DNA of 61,019 nucleotides, taken from Deltaproteobacteria bacterium. Lineage in GTDB: Bacteria; Desulfobacterota; Dissulfuribacteria; Dissulfuribacterales; UBA3076. This document shows positions 51,590 to 59,986 of this stretch, piece by piece (position 1 is the first letter of the stretch; each line of letters begins with the position of its first letter). The translations under genes and the position numbers were made by a program. The notes below the pieces were generated by a model that saw only the letters and a program-made list of their open reading frames with translations, was not told the origin of the DNA and made no database searches. The stretch covers positions 1 through 61,019 of the forward strand of contig PQXE01000005.1 in the NCBI GenBank assembly GCA_003194495.1, read 5' to 3'.

Positions 51590-53194
51590 TTACTTACTTA
51601 TCAACTCCATAGACCTTTGATAAAGTCTTATATATTTTTTTCTTACTTTATCCCATGTGTGATTCTTATATATATTATGCACTGCGTTTACTTGCATCTC
51701 CTTTATGGTATCATGTGAATTTCTGTAGATCTTTAAGGCCCTGTTTACGGACTGAATAAGGGCATCAGGCGTATTGTCTTTATAAGAAAAACCATTAAAA
51801 CCATCCCTTACCTTGACCAGCCCGCCTGTAGTGCGGACAATGGGCAGGTTGCCCATGAGTTGGGCCATAAAATCAGTGAGTCCACAGGGTTCGTATCGGG
51901 ATGGAATTATAAAAAAATCCCCTGCGGCATATATGAGGTTTGCAAGCCCTGAATCATATCCTATAAGCACTGCAAGCCGTTCCTCGCAGGCAAGGCGTTC
52001 TGCAAAGGATATGAGATGGTTTTCTATATCCCTGTTCCCATTGCCAAGAATTACTACCTGAATGTTTTTGTCCTCTTCCATTAGCACTTCCAGGGCCTGA
52101 CCCAGTATATCCAGACCTTTTTGCTCGGAAAGACGGCTCACAACAGTAATCAAAGGCTGACTTGGGCTATAATCAATGGAACCATACATTTTGATATCGC
52201 CAAACTCGGCAAACATCAGTCTGATGACCATCTCCTTTCTGCAGATTGCCTTGCCTGCCAGATCACCCTTGGCCGGATCAAAGGCCGCAGGAAGCCCTAA
52301 TATTTCCGGATGCCCGGGGCTGAACTCTTCAGGATTTATGCCGTTGGTAATTCCTTCGATAAATATGCCTCTATCTTTAAGAGCATGACCCAGCCAGCCT
52401 GTAAGGGCGTCAAGTTCGGTCTCCTGAAGCTCTCTGGCATAATTTTCACTCACTGTATTTATAGGCGCATAAGCAGCACCGGCAAGAAACGGATCAAAGG
52501 AACCGTTGAGAACACTACTGTAGATCGTCCTCTGGGGGAGACCGGTTATAGTCATGGCAAACAACATATCCGCCACATCCTGATGGTAGCCTAAGCCGGC
52601 ATTATGGATGGTAAGCAGGGCACTACTGCCCTTGAAATAGTGCCGGAAGCCCTCAATCTCCCTCATCATGGCCGGGAGCACACTTGTGTGACCATCCTGA
52701 CAATGAAACACATCCGGCCTGGTACCTGTAAAAATTGCATAATCCAGTGCGGCCTTCTGAAGCAGGATATTCATGGCAAAATAGTCAAAGTGACCCTTCC
52801 CTTTTTTATGACTGGGATCAAGGGTCTCTTCTTCCCCGGTGTATACATAGACCCCCAACTTTTCACTAAAGCGGTTTGCCTCCACAAGTATTATATCAAC
52901 ACCATTCAGCTTTTGGTGCCAAAAGCTTACGCGTTCTCTACGTTCCTCATGTGCGTAGTTTGCGTCTACATCGAATTGTGGACCAATGGTCTTAAAACTC
53001 AACTCTTCCGGCTTTACAAAGCCGTAACGAGGCATAATGACTGAGACCTCATAGCCGGCACTCGCCAGTGATTCCGCAAGATCCCGGCTCACATCCTTAA
53101 CTCCACCCGCACCGGCTATCCCTCTGTATTCACGGGTCAGCATCCAGATAGATTCAACGTCCTTCAGGTCTTTAAAATTCTGCAATGCCTTCAT
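51590..53194 (-). CDS. Glycogen/starch synthase-like glycosyltransferase (GT5)
   Basis: This 534-residue GT5-like protein has N-terminal GIAGAGGVKDVSRDLAESLA, DVFHCQDGHTSVLPAMM, TIHNAGLGY, INTVSENYA, GITNGINPEEFSP and, in the C-domain, SRLSEQKGLDILGQAL with IIPSRYEPCGLTDFMAQLMGNLPIVRTTGGL. In classical glycogen synthases the first loop is K-x-G-G-L; here the Lys is replaced (GAGGVKD), which may alter sugar-nucleotide use. It is slightly longer than E. coli GlgA (477). hisF starts about 35 bp downstream. No other glycogen gene is adjacent. Confidence 0.85.
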   Translation of the reverse strand: MKALQNFKDLKDVESIWMLTREYRGIAGAGGVKDVSRDLAESLASAGYEVSVIMPRYGFVKPEELSFKTIGPQFDVDANYAHEERRERVSFWHQKLNGVDIILVEANRFSEKLGVYVYTGEEETLDPSHKKGKGHFDYFAMNILLQKAALDYAIFTGTRPDVFHCQDGHTSVLPAMMREIEGFRHYFKGSSALLTIHNAGLGYHQDVADMLFAMTITGLPQRTIYSSVLNGSFDPFLAGAAYAPINTVSENYARELQETELDALTGWLGHALKDRGIFIEGITNGINPEEFSPGHPEILGLPAAFDPAKGDLAGKAICRKEMVIRLMFAEFGDIKMYGSIDYSPSQPLITVVSRLSEQKGLDILGQALEVLMEEDKNIQVVILGNGNRDIENHLISFAERLACEERLAVLIGYDSGLANLIYAAGDFFIIPSRYEPCGLTDFMAQLMGNLPIVRTTGGLVKVRDGFNGFSYKDNTPDALIQSVNRALKIYRNSHDTIKEMQVNAVHNIYKNHTWDKVRKKYIRLYQRSMELISK

Positions 53195-53815
53195 GAATAC
53201 CTCTTGTCTCTTTGTCCTAAATTAAGCGATTAGCCTTTAGCGGTTAGCTATTAGTTTCAGAGATCACAAGAAATGATCCTTTATGGACTTAAGTACTTGA
53301 AACTACAAGCAAAAGATTTCTCATAATAAATTGTGCAATATAGAACTATAACTTATGGATTTTATAGATATTTATCTAAAATTCTGCACATTGCTTCTTG
53401 AGAAAACATAGCATTTCTTGTGATCCCTGAGTTTAATGATTACAGGAGGTTTTGCTATTACAAACATTTACCCGTTGGGTGTTATTTTAAATTAATGTAA
53501 TGCCTTGATTTTTCAAAGCTAAACCCTAATGGCTAACAGCTAACTGCTCAACTTAGGTCACAGCAAAGCATAAATTGTCTTTGGTGTCGCCTAATATTGT
53601 TATTTTTTTGCAGGTAAATGTGAACAACCTCACGGCCTTTGTTAAGGAAAGTCTGTGAATTTATGTTGATGCATAAGTTTTTTGTCAATATAGTCGTTCC
53701 TATATTGTGTTTGAACGAAAAAACCGTTCAGATACAATGTTGAATTCTAAATTTTGAATTTAAAAAAGGAAATAATATTTGGAATATTGGAATAAAGAAT
53801 TAGCTTCGGATACAA
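53195..53815. other. Intergenic region with a 174-bp inverted-repeat element
   Basis: 53220-53256 (AAGCGATTAGCCTTTAGCGG and following) repeats 40434-40470. 53257-53430 is a MITE. 53521-53560 carries more CTAACAGCTAAC-type repeats. Upstream of cysK-cysS the sequence is AT-rich, with AAAAAAGGAAATAATATTTGG but no convincing promoter. Confidence 0.55.
53257..53430. mobile_element. 174-bp MITE with 19-bp ends
   Basis: TCAGAGATCACAAGAAATG (left) and CATTTCTTGTGATCCCTGA (right) are inverted repeats with one mismatch. The unfilled site exists at 40434-40475 (TTAGCTATTAGTTTAAT): here the same context is split after TTAGTT and resumes as GTTTAAT, giving a GTT duplication. There is no internal coding frame. 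Confidence 0.75.
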
Positions 53816-56173
53816 ATGAGAAAATCTATTAAAAATATCCTGGATACAATTGGTAATACTCCGCTTGTCCCTATTCGCCGTCTCGATCCCGGCAAGAAAG
53901 TCACTATCATGGCAAAGATGGAAAGCTTCAATCCAGGAGGCTCTATTAAAGATCGTATAGCTCTTTCCATGATTGAAGGGGCGGAAAAACGGGGAGAACT
54001 CACAAAGGACAAGATAATCCTTGAAGCAAGCAGCGGGAATACAGGCATTGGCCTTGCGATGGTATCGGCTGTAAAGGGTTATCGCTGTCTTATCGCCATG
54101 AGCGAAGCAGCCAGTATCGAGCGTCGTCAAATCATGCGGGCTTATGGCGCCGAGATCCACCTGACTCCCGCCCGCCTTGGGACTGATGGTGCCATAGAGG
54201 CTGTATACAAGCTGGCGCTTGAAAACCCTGACCGCTACTTCTGCACAGACCAGTACAACAACCCTGACAATTCTCTGGCCCACTATCATGGTACTGCCCC
54301 GGAGATCTGGGAGCAGACCGAAGGCAGGGTAGATGTGGTAGTCACCGCCATGGGGACCACCGGCACTTTGATGGGAGTTACGCAACGCTTTCGAGAGCTC
54401 AATCCAAAGGTCCGGATAGTCGGAGTGGAGCCATATTTTGGTCACGGCATCCAGGGACTTAAGAATATGAAGGAATCCTACCGGCCCGGGATCTTTGACA
54501 AGCGCCTGCCGGATGACATTGTCAATGTGCACGATGATGAGGCCTTTGAGCTGACCAAAAAGCTTGCGTGCGAAGAAGGGCTTTTTGTCGGGATGAGTTC
54601 AGGGGCTGCCATGGCTGTGGCCCTTTCAGAGGCTGCGAAACTGGAACAGGGCCTTGTGGTCGTAATTTTTCCCGATGGAGGCGACCGTTACCTGAGTACA
54701 GACATTTTTTCAGTTCCACTGGTTGAGAAGGCAGATCAGGCCAAAGCCCTGAAACTTATTAATACCCTTACCCGGAGAAAGGAAATCTTTGAGCCCTTAA
54801 ACCCGGGAAAGGCAGGGATCTACTCCTGCGGACCCACTGTCCATGAATTCGCTCACCTGGGACTCTGCAGGAGGCTGGTGATTGCGGATCTTTTGAAACG
54901 CACACTTGAATACCAGGATTATGAGGTCACCCACATAATGAATGTTACCGATCTGGATGACAAGACGATCCAGGCCTCCCTGTCTCAAGGGATAAGTCTC
55001 AAGGAGCTCACAGACCGTTATACCCAGGCATTTATGGAGGACGTGTCATCCCTGAATATCGGACCTGCCGCCTGCTATCCCAGGGCAAGCGCCCATGTTG
55101 AGGCAATGATTCAAATGACCAAGCGACTCATTGATGCGGGCTATGCATATGTCAAACACGGTTCTGTATATTTTGATATCTCAAAACTACCATCATATGG
55201 AAGGCTTTCCAGGGTGGATCTTTCCAATATTGACATTGGAAGGACAGTGGACCTTGACGACTACGAAAAGGACAGCCCTGTTGACTTTACCCTCTTTAAA
55301 CGGGTAACCCTGGATGAGCTCAAGAGGGGAATTGGGTTTGAAACAAAATGGGGGAAGGTCAGGCCTGGCTGGCACATAGAGTGTGCTGCCATGTCAATGC
55401 ACTATCTGGGAGAATTTTTCGATGTTCATACAAGCGGCTGCGACCTTATTTTCCCCCATCATGAAAACGAGATTGCCATTGCAATGGCCCTCACGAACCA
55501 GCCACTTGCCCGGACCTGGATTCACAGCGAGCTTATTCTGGTTAACGGAAAAAAGATGTCGCGCTCAGCAGGCAATGTTGTCACCCTGCGGGATTTAAAT
55601 GAAAAAGGATTTACCGGAAGGTATGTAAGATTTTTCCTGCTCAGGACACATTACAGAAAGCCCCTTCATTTTTCTTACGACCATCTGGAAGAATCAGCAA
55701 AGGCATTGAAACGGCTTGACTACTTTGTCTCTGAAATCCAGGCCCTTACTATTGATAAAAACCATGCCGGAGAACCGGGACCGGATATTAAAAAGGCCCT
55801 GGAGGCAATGAAAAACGATTTTAACCATGCTGTTAATGATGATCTTAACATTTCAAAGGCCCTGGGGGCGATTTTCAGATTGATCAGGCATGTAAACTCG
55901 CTTATTTCCGCCCAAAGGCTTTCACCCATGGATGCAAAAAATGTCATGGACGCCCTGCAAAATGTGGACAAGGTCCTTGGGTGCCTGGATATTTCCATCC
56001 CTGATCCTGATCTGTCAAGGAAAATCCAGGACCTGGTCTCCCGGAGGGAGAAAGCCAGGACCTCAATGGACTGGGACAAGGCGGATGATATCCGGCAGCA
56101 ACTCCTTGATCTTGGAGTGGAGGTAATGGACACCCCGGGCGGAATTCGCTGGAGATGGATTAAGGAGGTTTAG
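53816..56173 (+). CDS. Cysteine synthase-cysteinyl-tRNA synthetase fusion
   Basis: This 785-residue bifunctional protein makes cysteine and charges it to tRNA. Residues about 1-310 are a CysK-type PLP enzyme: FNPGGSIKDRIA with the PLP Lys, EASSGNTGIG, and GTTGTLMG for the phosphate. Residues about 325-785 are a cysteinyl-tRNA synthetase: CGPTVHEFAHLGLCRR, the zinc ligands in GWHIECAAMS and PHHENEIA, and KMSRSAGN for the KMSKS loop. The HIGH box reads HLGL, so its final His is replaced. tRNA-Cys lies 6 kb upstream. The fusion of these enzymes is known in some Desulfobacterota. The start ATG has only a weak ribosome site. Confidence 0.93.
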   Translation: MRKSIKNILDTIGNTPLVPIRRLDPGKKVTIMAKMESFNPGGSIKDRIALSMIEGAEKRGELTKDKIILEASSGNTGIGLAMVSAVKGYRCLIAMSEAASIERRQIMRAYGAEIHLTPARLGTDGAIEAVYKLALENPDRYFCTDQYNNPDNSLAHYHGTAPEIWEQTEGRVDVVVTAMGTTGTLMGVTQRFRELNPKVRIVGVEPYFGHGIQGLKNMKESYRPGIFDKRLPDDIVNVHDDEAFELTKKLACEEGLFVGMSSGAAMAVALSEAAKLEQGLVVVIFPDGGDRYLSTDIFSVPLVEKADQAKALKLINTLTRRKEIFEPLNPGKAGIYSCGPTVHEFAHLGLCRRLVIADLLKRTLEYQDYEVTHIMNVTDLDDKTIQASLSQGISLKELTDRYTQAFMEDVSSLNIGPAACYPRASAHVEAMIQMTKRLIDAGYAYVKHGSVYFDISKLPSYGRLSRVDLSNIDIGRTVDLDDYEKDSPVDFTLFKRVTLDELKRGIGFETKWGKVRPGWHIECAAMSMHYLGEFFDVHTSGCDLIFPHHENEIAIAMALTNQPLARTWIHSELILVNGKKMSRSAGNVVTLRDLNEKGFTGRYVRFFLLRTHYRKPLHFSYDHLEESAKALKRLDYFVSEIQALTIDKNHAGEPGPDIKKALEAMKNDFNHAVNDDLNISKALGAIFRLIRHVNSLISAQRLSPMDAKNVMDALQNVDKVLGCLDISIPDPDLSRKIQDLVSRREKARTSMDWDKADDIRQQLLDLGVEVMDTPGGIRWRWIKEV

Positions 56174-56180
56174 GAAAATT

Positions 56181-57023
56181 ATGCGCACATTTTTGGATTG
56201 TATTCCCTGTTTCATGATCCAGGCATTGAGAACCGGGCGTCTAGTGGGCCTTTCCGACGAGAAAATCCGCAAACTGCTGATAGATCTGGGGGGGGAAATA
56301 AAAAGCATTAAGCTGGATGATCCGCCACCCAAGACAGCAGTAATGGTATATGATCTTATAAACAGCTATACAGGCGAATCAGACCCTTTTAAAACAGTGA
56401 AAAAGCAAGGAACCGAGAAGGCGCTTGCCCTTTATCCTCAGTTGAAAAAGAACGTCTTGGAGTCTGAAGACCCTTTGGGACTTGCTATGCAGCTTGCCAC
56501 AATAGGAAATGTCATTGATTTCGGGATATCATCAAGTTATGACCTGGAATCAGAGATTCAAAAAATAATGGACCAGTCTTTTGGCCGATGGGATGAAGAG
56601 GAATTTAAAAAGGCAATAACCCGGGCTGACTGGATTCTCTATCTGGGTGACAACACAGGGGAGACGGTCTTTGACCGCCTGCTGATAGAGACCCTGGCAC
56701 ATACGGTCACTTATGTGGTCAGAGAAAAACCGATTATTAACGATGCTACCAGAGAAGACGCCCTGGAAGCAGGCCTTGACAAAACAGCAACCATCATTTC
56801 ATCCGGATGTGCCGCCCCTGGTACTGTTTTGGACCAGTGTACCCCGGAATTCCGTGAGCTGTTCAGAAAAGCCCCTGTCATTATCAGTAAAGGTCAGGGA
56901 AATTACGAGACCCTGTCAGAATCGGACGCCCCTATCTTTTTCTTCCTGAAGGCAAAATGTGATGTGGTGGCAAGGCACCTTGGAGTAATAAAAGGTGATC
57001 TGGTCCTTGCTGCCGGTCCCTGA
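56181..57023 (+). CDS. DUF89/ARMT1-like metal-dependent phosphatase
   Basis: This 280-residue protein begins MRTFLDCIPCFMIQALRTG (CxxC near the N-terminus) and contains YLGDNTGETVFDRLLIE and VVREKPIINDATREDA, both marks of DUF89 damage-control phosphatases. KGQGNYETLSE follows near the C-terminus and is shared by the subfamily. Such enzymes remove phosphate from aberrant sugar phosphates or phosphopantetheine; the substrate here is unknown. It follows the fusion gene by 7 bases and precedes murJ, so all are probably one transcription unit. Confidence 0.87.
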   Translation: MRTFLDCIPCFMIQALRTGRLVGLSDEKIRKLLIDLGGEIKSIKLDDPPPKTAVMVYDLINSYTGESDPFKTVKKQGTEKALALYPQLKKNVLESEDPLGLAMQLATIGNVIDFGISSSYDLESEIQKIMDQSFGRWDEEEFKKAITRADWILYLGDNTGETVFDRLLIETLAHTVTYVVREKPIINDATREDALEAGLDKTATIISSGCAAPGTVLDQCTPEFRELFRKAPVIISKGQGNYETLSESDAPIFFFLKAKCDVVARHLGVIKGDLVLAAGP

Positions 57024-57077
57024 GTTTAGCCGCCTTCGGCGGGACTTAGGAAATTCCTATACTATTAGCAGGTAACC

Positions 57078-58676
57078 TTGAGCACGCAACACACGTCCAA
57101 CCATGATGGCAAGGCCGCCCATCTTGCCCGGTCGGCAGGATCGGTGAGTATTGCCGTATTCTTTTCCCGCATATTGGGCCTTGTGAGGGAGCAGGTGCTT
57201 GCAGGCCTCTTTGGCGCAGGTACTGCAATGGACGCCTTTGTTGTGGCCTTCCGGATACCCAATCTTTTAAGGGACCTTTTTGCAGAGGGTGCCCTCAGCG
57301 CAGCATTTGTTACGGTCTTTACCGAATACGATCAAAAACGCTCAAAAGAAGAGACCTGGCGCCTTGTAAACAACGTCCTGGCAGTACTAACTGTAGTGGT
57401 TTCCCTGACCGTTATTCTCGGCATGATCTTTTCAAATGAACTGGTAATGCTGCTCGCCCCGGATTTTGCCAAAGTCGCCGGCAAGGTGGAACTCACCCAG
57501 CGGCTGACAATCATAATGTTTCCCTTCTTGCTATTGGTTTCCCTTGCATCCGTCCTTATGGGGATATTGAACACAAAAGGTTATTTCTTTATCCCGTCCC
57601 TTGCATCCAGTTGCTTCAACATGACATCCATAGTTGTCGGCGTAGGACTTGCCATGCTGTTTCCATTGTGGGAACAACCAGCAATAGTAGGTATGGCTGT
57701 GGGGACCCTGCTGGGCGGCCTGTCTCAAATGGGAATACAAGTGCCTGTCATTCTGCGCCAAGGGTTCAGAATAAAGCCCGTAATGGATCTGGCGGACCCG
57801 GGACTGAAACGCATAGGCCGGTTGATAGTGCCTGCCATAATAGGCCTTTCCGCAACCCAGATTAACATCTTTATAAATACAAACTTCGCCTCTCGCTGCG
57901 CAGAAGGGAGTGTTGCCTGGCTGAACTATGCATTCCGGCTCGTACAGTTTCCAATCGGGCTCTTTGGTGTGGCTATTTCCATAGCAACACTTCCTGTCGT
58001 GGCAAGGCTGGCAACCAATGGAGACCACAAAGTACTGGGTGATACGCTGGTTTCGTCTCTTACCCTGGCCTTTGCCCTTACAATTCCGGCTGCCGTGGGG
58101 CTGTGGGTCCTGGCAGAACCCATAGTAGGACTTATCTTCGAACACGGCCGCTTTTCCCAATCAGACACTTTCATGACAGCCCAGGCCTTGAGGTTTTATT
58201 CCTTCGGCCTTCTGGCCTATGCGGCGGTGAAGATAGTAGTGCCGGCATTCTATGCCCTTAATGACACCCGATGGCCGGTAATAGGAAGCTTTTTAGCAGT
58301 AGCTGTTAATATATGCATCATACTTGCCGTACTGGATAAATTACAGCACAGGGCCATAGCGCTCTCCACGTCGGTCACCATGATACTCAACTTCATGCTC
58401 CTGGCCACAGTGCTTTACAGAAAAATAGACGGATATCCTGCAGGCAGGCTTTTCATGTCACTGGTAAAAATTTTCCTGGCCTCGGGCATAATGGGCCTGT
58501 TGGTGTGGTGGGTCCAGATTCGCATTACAGGCAGCCCCGGGATCTGGCTTTTAACTATCAAGGTATTTGCATCAATGTCATTGGGCATTGTTTCATACGG
58601 AATATTGGCTTATGTCTTGAAACTGACTGAATTTACCGAGATCATCGATAGAATTGTAAAACGATTGAGGAATTAA
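57078..58676 (+). CDS. murJ: Lipid II flippase MurJ
   Basis: This 532-residue MOP-superfamily protein flips lipid II across the inner membrane for peptidoglycan synthesis. About 14 helices are present. The motifs RILGLVREQVLAGLFGAG (with the first Arg pair), FRIPNLLRDLFAEGALSAAF and FVTVF are the family start. Later RxV-type loops and FEHGRFSQSDT are also in place. The start is a TTG at 57078 (AGGTAACC upstream); the next in-frame Met would lose the N-terminal helix. It sits between the DUF89 gene and the ATP-grasp gene. Confidence 0.93.
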   Translation: MSTQHTSNHDGKAAHLARSAGSVSIAVFFSRILGLVREQVLAGLFGAGTAMDAFVVAFRIPNLLRDLFAEGALSAAFVTVFTEYDQKRSKEETWRLVNNVLAVLTVVVSLTVILGMIFSNELVMLLAPDFAKVAGKVELTQRLTIIMFPFLLLVSLASVLMGILNTKGYFFIPSLASSCFNMTSIVVGVGLAMLFPLWEQPAIVGMAVGTLLGGLSQMGIQVPVILRQGFRIKPVMDLADPGLKRIGRLIVPAIIGLSATQINIFINTNFASRCAEGSVAWLNYAFRLVQFPIGLFGVAISIATLPVVARLATNGDHKVLGDTLVSSLTLAFALTIPAAVGLWVLAEPIVGLIFEHGRFSQSDTFMTAQALRFYSFGLLAYAAVKIVVPAFYALNDTRWPVIGSFLAVAVNICIILAVLDKLQHRAIALSTSVTMILNFMLLATVLYRKIDGYPAGRLFMSLVKIFLASGIMGLLVWWVQIRITGSPGIWLLTIKVFASMSLGIVSYGILAYVLKLTEFTEIIDRIVKRLRN

Positions 58677-58708
58677 AGGATTGCTGATTGTTGATTGGGG
58701 GTGCGAAG

Positions 58709-59512
58709 ATGGCGGAAGAAATTACCCGGGATGACCAAGCTTTGCGGATTGCCCTGGGTTACCAGCTAAGACGCTGCCCATCAGTGCTTTCTATCGGAGT
58801 TAGGACCAATCTGGCAGATTATTCATCAGAGGAGAGGGCCCTGATCCGGAATGCCCCCAAGGTCTATTTCCCGACCATATTTTTTGCAGATGCCCTGGAT
58901 GCAATGGGAAAAAAGACCTTTCCCAGTGTGCAATGCTATCGGCATTTGGGTGATAAGATAAAGCAGACACTTCTGTTTAATCTCCTGGGCGTCCCCACAC
59001 CAGAAACCCGTCTGTTTTTCGGCAAACAACAGAAGATGAAAATCCTCGACTATTTTGGATTTCCTTGTGTAGGGAAGATGCCTATTGGGTCCTCAAAGGG
59101 AGAGGGTGTTTTTCTGATTAAGAACGAGAGTGATCTGGAGGCATATCTCAGTAAGACCAGGATAGCCTATGTTCAACAATATATACACATGGAAAGAGAC
59201 CTTCGGGTGGTAATTCTGGGCAAACACATTGTCCATGCCTACTGGAAGGAATCAGCTCCGGGGGAATTCCGCACCAATGTGGCCAAGGGAGGGAGGATTA
59301 CACTTGATCCTGTCCCTGAAGATATCCTGAACCTGGCACTGGATGTTGCTATCCGGTGCAACTTCGATTTTGTAGGGCTTGACATGTGCGAGCATCAGGG
59401 AAAAATCCTTATCCTCGAAGCGAATATGAATTTCGGCACCCAAGGGTTCAAGGAGGCAGGTATAAACTACAGGGAGTTACTCTGCAATATGGTGACATCC
59501 GGTGAAATATAA
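58709..59512 (+). CDS. RimK-like ATP-grasp ligase
   Basis: This ATP-grasp enzyme has about 267 residues. Visible are FFADALDAMG, KIKQTLLFNLLGVPTPETRLF, VGKMPIGSSKGEGVFLI (the nucleotide Lys and Gly-rich loop), YVQQYIHMERDLRVVILG, FRTNVAKGG and GLDMCEHQGKILILEANMNFG with the metal-binding Glu/Asn. These match the RimK-type ligases that add amino acids or glutamate to substrates. ATG 58709 has no strong Shine-Dalgarno; repeat DNA (GATTGTTGATTG) lies immediately upstream. It follows murJ by 33 bp. The substrate is unknown. Confidence 0.85.
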   Translation: MAEEITRDDQALRIALGYQLRRCPSVLSIGVRTNLADYSSEERALIRNAPKVYFPTIFFADALDAMGKKTFPSVQCYRHLGDKIKQTLLFNLLGVPTPETRLFFGKQQKMKILDYFGFPCVGKMPIGSSKGEGVFLIKNESDLEAYLSKTRIAYVQQYIHMERDLRVVILGKHIVHAYWKESAPGEFRTNVAKGGRITLDPVPEDILNLALDVAIRCNFDFVGLDMCEHQGKILILEANMNFGTQGFKEAGINYRELLCNMVTSGEI

Positions 59513-59665
59513 TCGTAAGCGTTCACAGGGCACCGCACCTGCTTTGTTGCCGGGCACTTGAAGTACAGGGAGTACGTCTGCGTGCCCGTCGCCTCGCATC
59601 TGCAGCACCCTGTGAACGCTTACCAGCACTGTGGATTGCGTTCACAGGGCACCGCATCTGCAACT
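59513..59665. repeat. AAGCGTTCACAGGG inverted-repeat element
   Basis: GTAAGCGTTCACAGGG (about 59515) is perfectly complementary to CCCTGTGAACGCTTAC (about 59607), and the similarity extends inward about 12 bases imperfectly. A third copy, GCGTTCACAGGGCACCGCATC, follows at 59639. Related TAAGCGTTCACAGG bits occur at 42770, 49422 and elsewhere. Small palindromic repeat family. Confidence 0.7.
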
Positions 59666-59986
59666 TTAGGCACTTCGAGAAAACTCAGCAACAGCTTTCA
59701 GCCGTTCTTTTAACGCCCGTGTGGCTTCTGCTGTTCCCTCAAGTTGACCGTTTCGTCCTTTTTCTTCGATTTTTTTTGCAATCTGGAAAAACTCCATTAA
59801 CCCAAGGTTGCCGGAAGCGCCTTTCAGGGAATGAGCAGCCTTAGCCACTTCTTCTGCATTTTCGTCATCAATGCCGGACTGGAGTTTGTCCAGGTCGGTT
59901 TTTCCGACCTCAACAAAAAGATCAATCAATTCAAGATATTCATCTTCTTCCAATCCAAGATTCTCTGCTGATTCCTTAAAATTCAT
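59666..59986 (-). CDS. Hpt phosphotransfer-domain protein
   Basis: This 106-residue protein starts at ATG 59986, overlapping the end of the receiver gene by 11 bases. The Hpt motif AAHSLKGASGNLGL contains the phospho-acceptor His. The domain is a four-helix bundle (EEDEYLELIDLFVEVGKTDL at the start). It would pass phosphate in a phosphorelay with the upstream receivers, whose kinase has been cut off. Confidence 0.9.
   Translation of the reverse strand: MNFKESAENLGLEEDEYLELIDLFVEVGKTDLDKLQSGIDDENAEEVAKAAHSLKGASGNLGLMEFFQIAKKIEEKGRNGQLEGTAEATRALKERLKAVAEFSRSA

Noticed and set aside
53747..54532. Long minus-strand frame opposite the cysK domain
   Set aside because: It is an antisense shadow of a highly conserved enzyme with no homology of its own.
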